Assembly: GCA_022606425.2 (NCBI GenBank)
Contig: JAHDVF020000457.1
Location: 806,001 to 870,000 of the forward strand
Source of the DNA: Lepidostoma basale
Taxonomy: Eukaryota > Arthropoda > Insecta > Trichoptera > Lepidostomatidae
Length of the DNA stretch: 64,000 bases
Direction of reading: 5' to 3'
Positions within the stretch are counted from its first letter, which is position 1; the number at the start of each line of letters is the position of its first letter. Of this stretch, positions 62,711-64,000 are shown piece by piece. The position numbers and the translations under genes are program-made. The notes under the pieces were generated by a model that made no database searches, was not told where the DNA came from, and worked only from the letters and a program-made list of their open reading frames with translations.

Positions 62711-62934
62711 AAAGGCAGAAACATACTATTAACACTCGACGTGGCGTGTTTACTCCCACTATCGGCAACACGTCGATCTAGCTCGTCCGGATCGGGTGGC
62801 GTGTGCGCGCATGGCGTCGCGTCGGGTGTTCATAGTGTGATACTGTCCATAGAAAACAATACAATTTGATTCGACTCAACACGCATCACATGGCATCGGG
62901 TGGCGTGGCGTGTTAATATTATGTTTCTGCCTTT
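62711..62934. mobile_element. MITE with ~25-bp inverted ends
   Basis: Left AAAGGCAGAAACATACTATT, AACAC and, read inward from the right, AAAGGCAGAAACATAATATT, AACAC: one mismatch in 25. Interior of about 170 bp is GC-rich (CGTCGATCTAGCTCGTCCGG, GGTGGCGTGTGCGCGCATGG) and noncoding; CATCGGGTGGCGTGGCGTG and GGATCGGGTGGCGTGTG are a near-direct repeat. No clear target duplication, so the superfamily stays open. Confidence 0.8.
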
Positions 62935-62939
62935 GCTCT

Positions 62940-63610
62940 TTTACGTGTGTACATAAGTCACCACCCGTTTTTTATGTTTTTGTATGTCATGTATTAAATA
63001 AGAGCATCTTGAGAGCAATTTTAGCATAATGCAACATCTTCATAAATTACTCTAAATACTTCAAGACGCTTCAAAAATGTTAAATGAACACTTAGAGGAT
63101 GAATTTATCTTGAAAGTGCCATCATTAGTACCAACTTGAGCGATGTTCCTCGTTTATAACCCGCGTATTTAAGAATAAATTTGAAGCGGTAAAATTTCGC
63201 CACAAAGCAATTACGCGGGATAAGGCACAACAAAAAATAACGAGTCCAATTATATTTTTAAAAGCAACTGTAATTAATAAAGAGTTTGTAATTTAGGCCG
63301 TTCCAACCCTAGCCGCAGTGTTTACTTTTACCAAGTAAATATTGCTGGTACCAATACATTTGGTGGCTTGTACGTCCGAATCTCCGTCATGTGAGTAATT
63401 GCCCCGTACTAGGAAAGGAAACTACCGAAGTGCTTACGTATACGAGTATTTCAAAGAGTTTGAAAATTGAGTAAATACGCTTTAAGTATTACTTTCTTAT
63501 TACCACTTAAACAAAGTGCTCGTTATAAGTTACCTTAAATATATCCTTATTAAAATAATATATTTCGAGTTATGGTTAATATATTTTCATTTAAAAGTTC
63601 ATTATAAATA
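62940..63610. other. Non-repetitive noncoding stretch
   Basis: Near-balanced patch at 63100-63440 with no long frame and no copy in the window. Confidence 0.35.
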
Positions 63611-63612
63611 AA

Positions 63613-64000
63613 ATAAGGTGCACAATGGTGTTCTTCTACCGACCCTTATGTATGGAAGCGAAGCATGGAACTGGCAAAAGAAGGATGAAAGTAGAATAAA
63701 TGCAGTAGAAATGAGATCTCTTAGACGAATGTGTGGATACTCTGTGTATGATAGAGTGTCGAATGAAAATATAAGAAGTGAATGTGGTGCGAATGATGGT
63801 GCCATGAACAAAATAATGAAAGGATGGTTTGGACATATGGAAAGAATGAATGAAGAAAGAATGGTAAAAAAATTATATGTTAATGATGTAAATGGAACCA
63901 GAAATAGAGGAAGACCGAGGAAAACGTGGCACACTCAAATAAATCAAATATTGAATGTCGGCCATGTGAGGAGTCAGAGAAATCGACGCACGTGCATGAC
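63613..64000 (+). pseudogene. TTAG-tailed LINE copy, cut by the window end
   Basis: The plus strand opens with GVLLPTLMYGSEAWNWQKKD and continues with CGYSVYDRVSNENIRSECGA, WFGHMERMNEERMVKKLYVN and VNGTRNRGRPRKTWHTQINQ. A 12-bp gap removes SLR before WFGHMERM. The 3' end lies outside the window. Confidence 0.85.

Overview
The window looks like intergenic or intronic DNA from an insect, with Lepidoptera the best guess. It is AT-rich, has no recognisable host gene, and is filled with transposable-element debris of arthropod type: cecropia-like mariner, a DD41D Tc1/mariner, piggyBac-like, hAT-like, jockey/CR1-like and RTE-like LINEs, tRNA-derived SINEs and Penelope-type hairpins. The order is inference; no single-copy protein gene is present to fix it. 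No bacterial operon, rRNA or CRISPR is seen, and no functional tRNA.

The commonest family is a LINE whose 3' end carries a characteristic ~65-bp sequence followed by a (TTAG)n tail. About fifteen 5'-truncated copies lie on both strands; the longest are 30055-30915, 32235-32907 and 33679-34372. A short SINE-like element (eight copies) ends in the same ~65 bp plus the same tail, so it is probably mobilised by this LINE. A third derivative (A units, 645-3035) joins an internal LINE fragment to the LINE tail. Other LINE families are present as C-terminal remnants. One jockey/CR1-like copy (17006-19702) keeps a long uninterrupted reverse-transcriptase frame.

Layout: 1-4430 is a segmental repeat (X-A-S-Y order) of SINE, LINE derivative and Penelope-like sequence. 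4900-5870 is a degenerate tandem repeat split by a solo LTR (5166-5690) with a TATA box, initiator and poly(A) signal. 5940-9770 holds a GC-rich PHD-finger-like remnant, fold-back arms and LINE ends. 10140-16400 has a mariner inserted in a fold-back element, two DD41D deletion derivatives and two long palindromes. 17006-19702 is the jockey/CR1-like LINE. 20268-34575 is LINE fragments with nested mariner and Penelope-like pieces. 35565-37063 has piggyBac-like pieces. 38257-39153 and 43932-44881 are hAT-like elements with nested LINE debris. 48304-49613 is a decayed DD41D element with both ends. 54801-55466 is a minisatellite of the 7-mer AAGGTCA. 57230-62934 has fold-back arms, tRNA-derived SINEs and a MITE. 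The window ends inside another TTAG-tailed LINE.

The clearest signals for a second look are: the LINE/SINE partnership; the repeated hairpins carrying hammerhead-like cores (stem II, then GAAAC, then a self-complementary 6-mer and GUC); DD41D deletion derivatives matching the autonomous-type copy in the same window; nested insertions that order the invasions; and the AAGGTCA array, which is a continuous run of DR1-type nuclear-receptor half-sites. All alignments were made by eye, so boundaries are approximate unless a target-site duplication is quoted.
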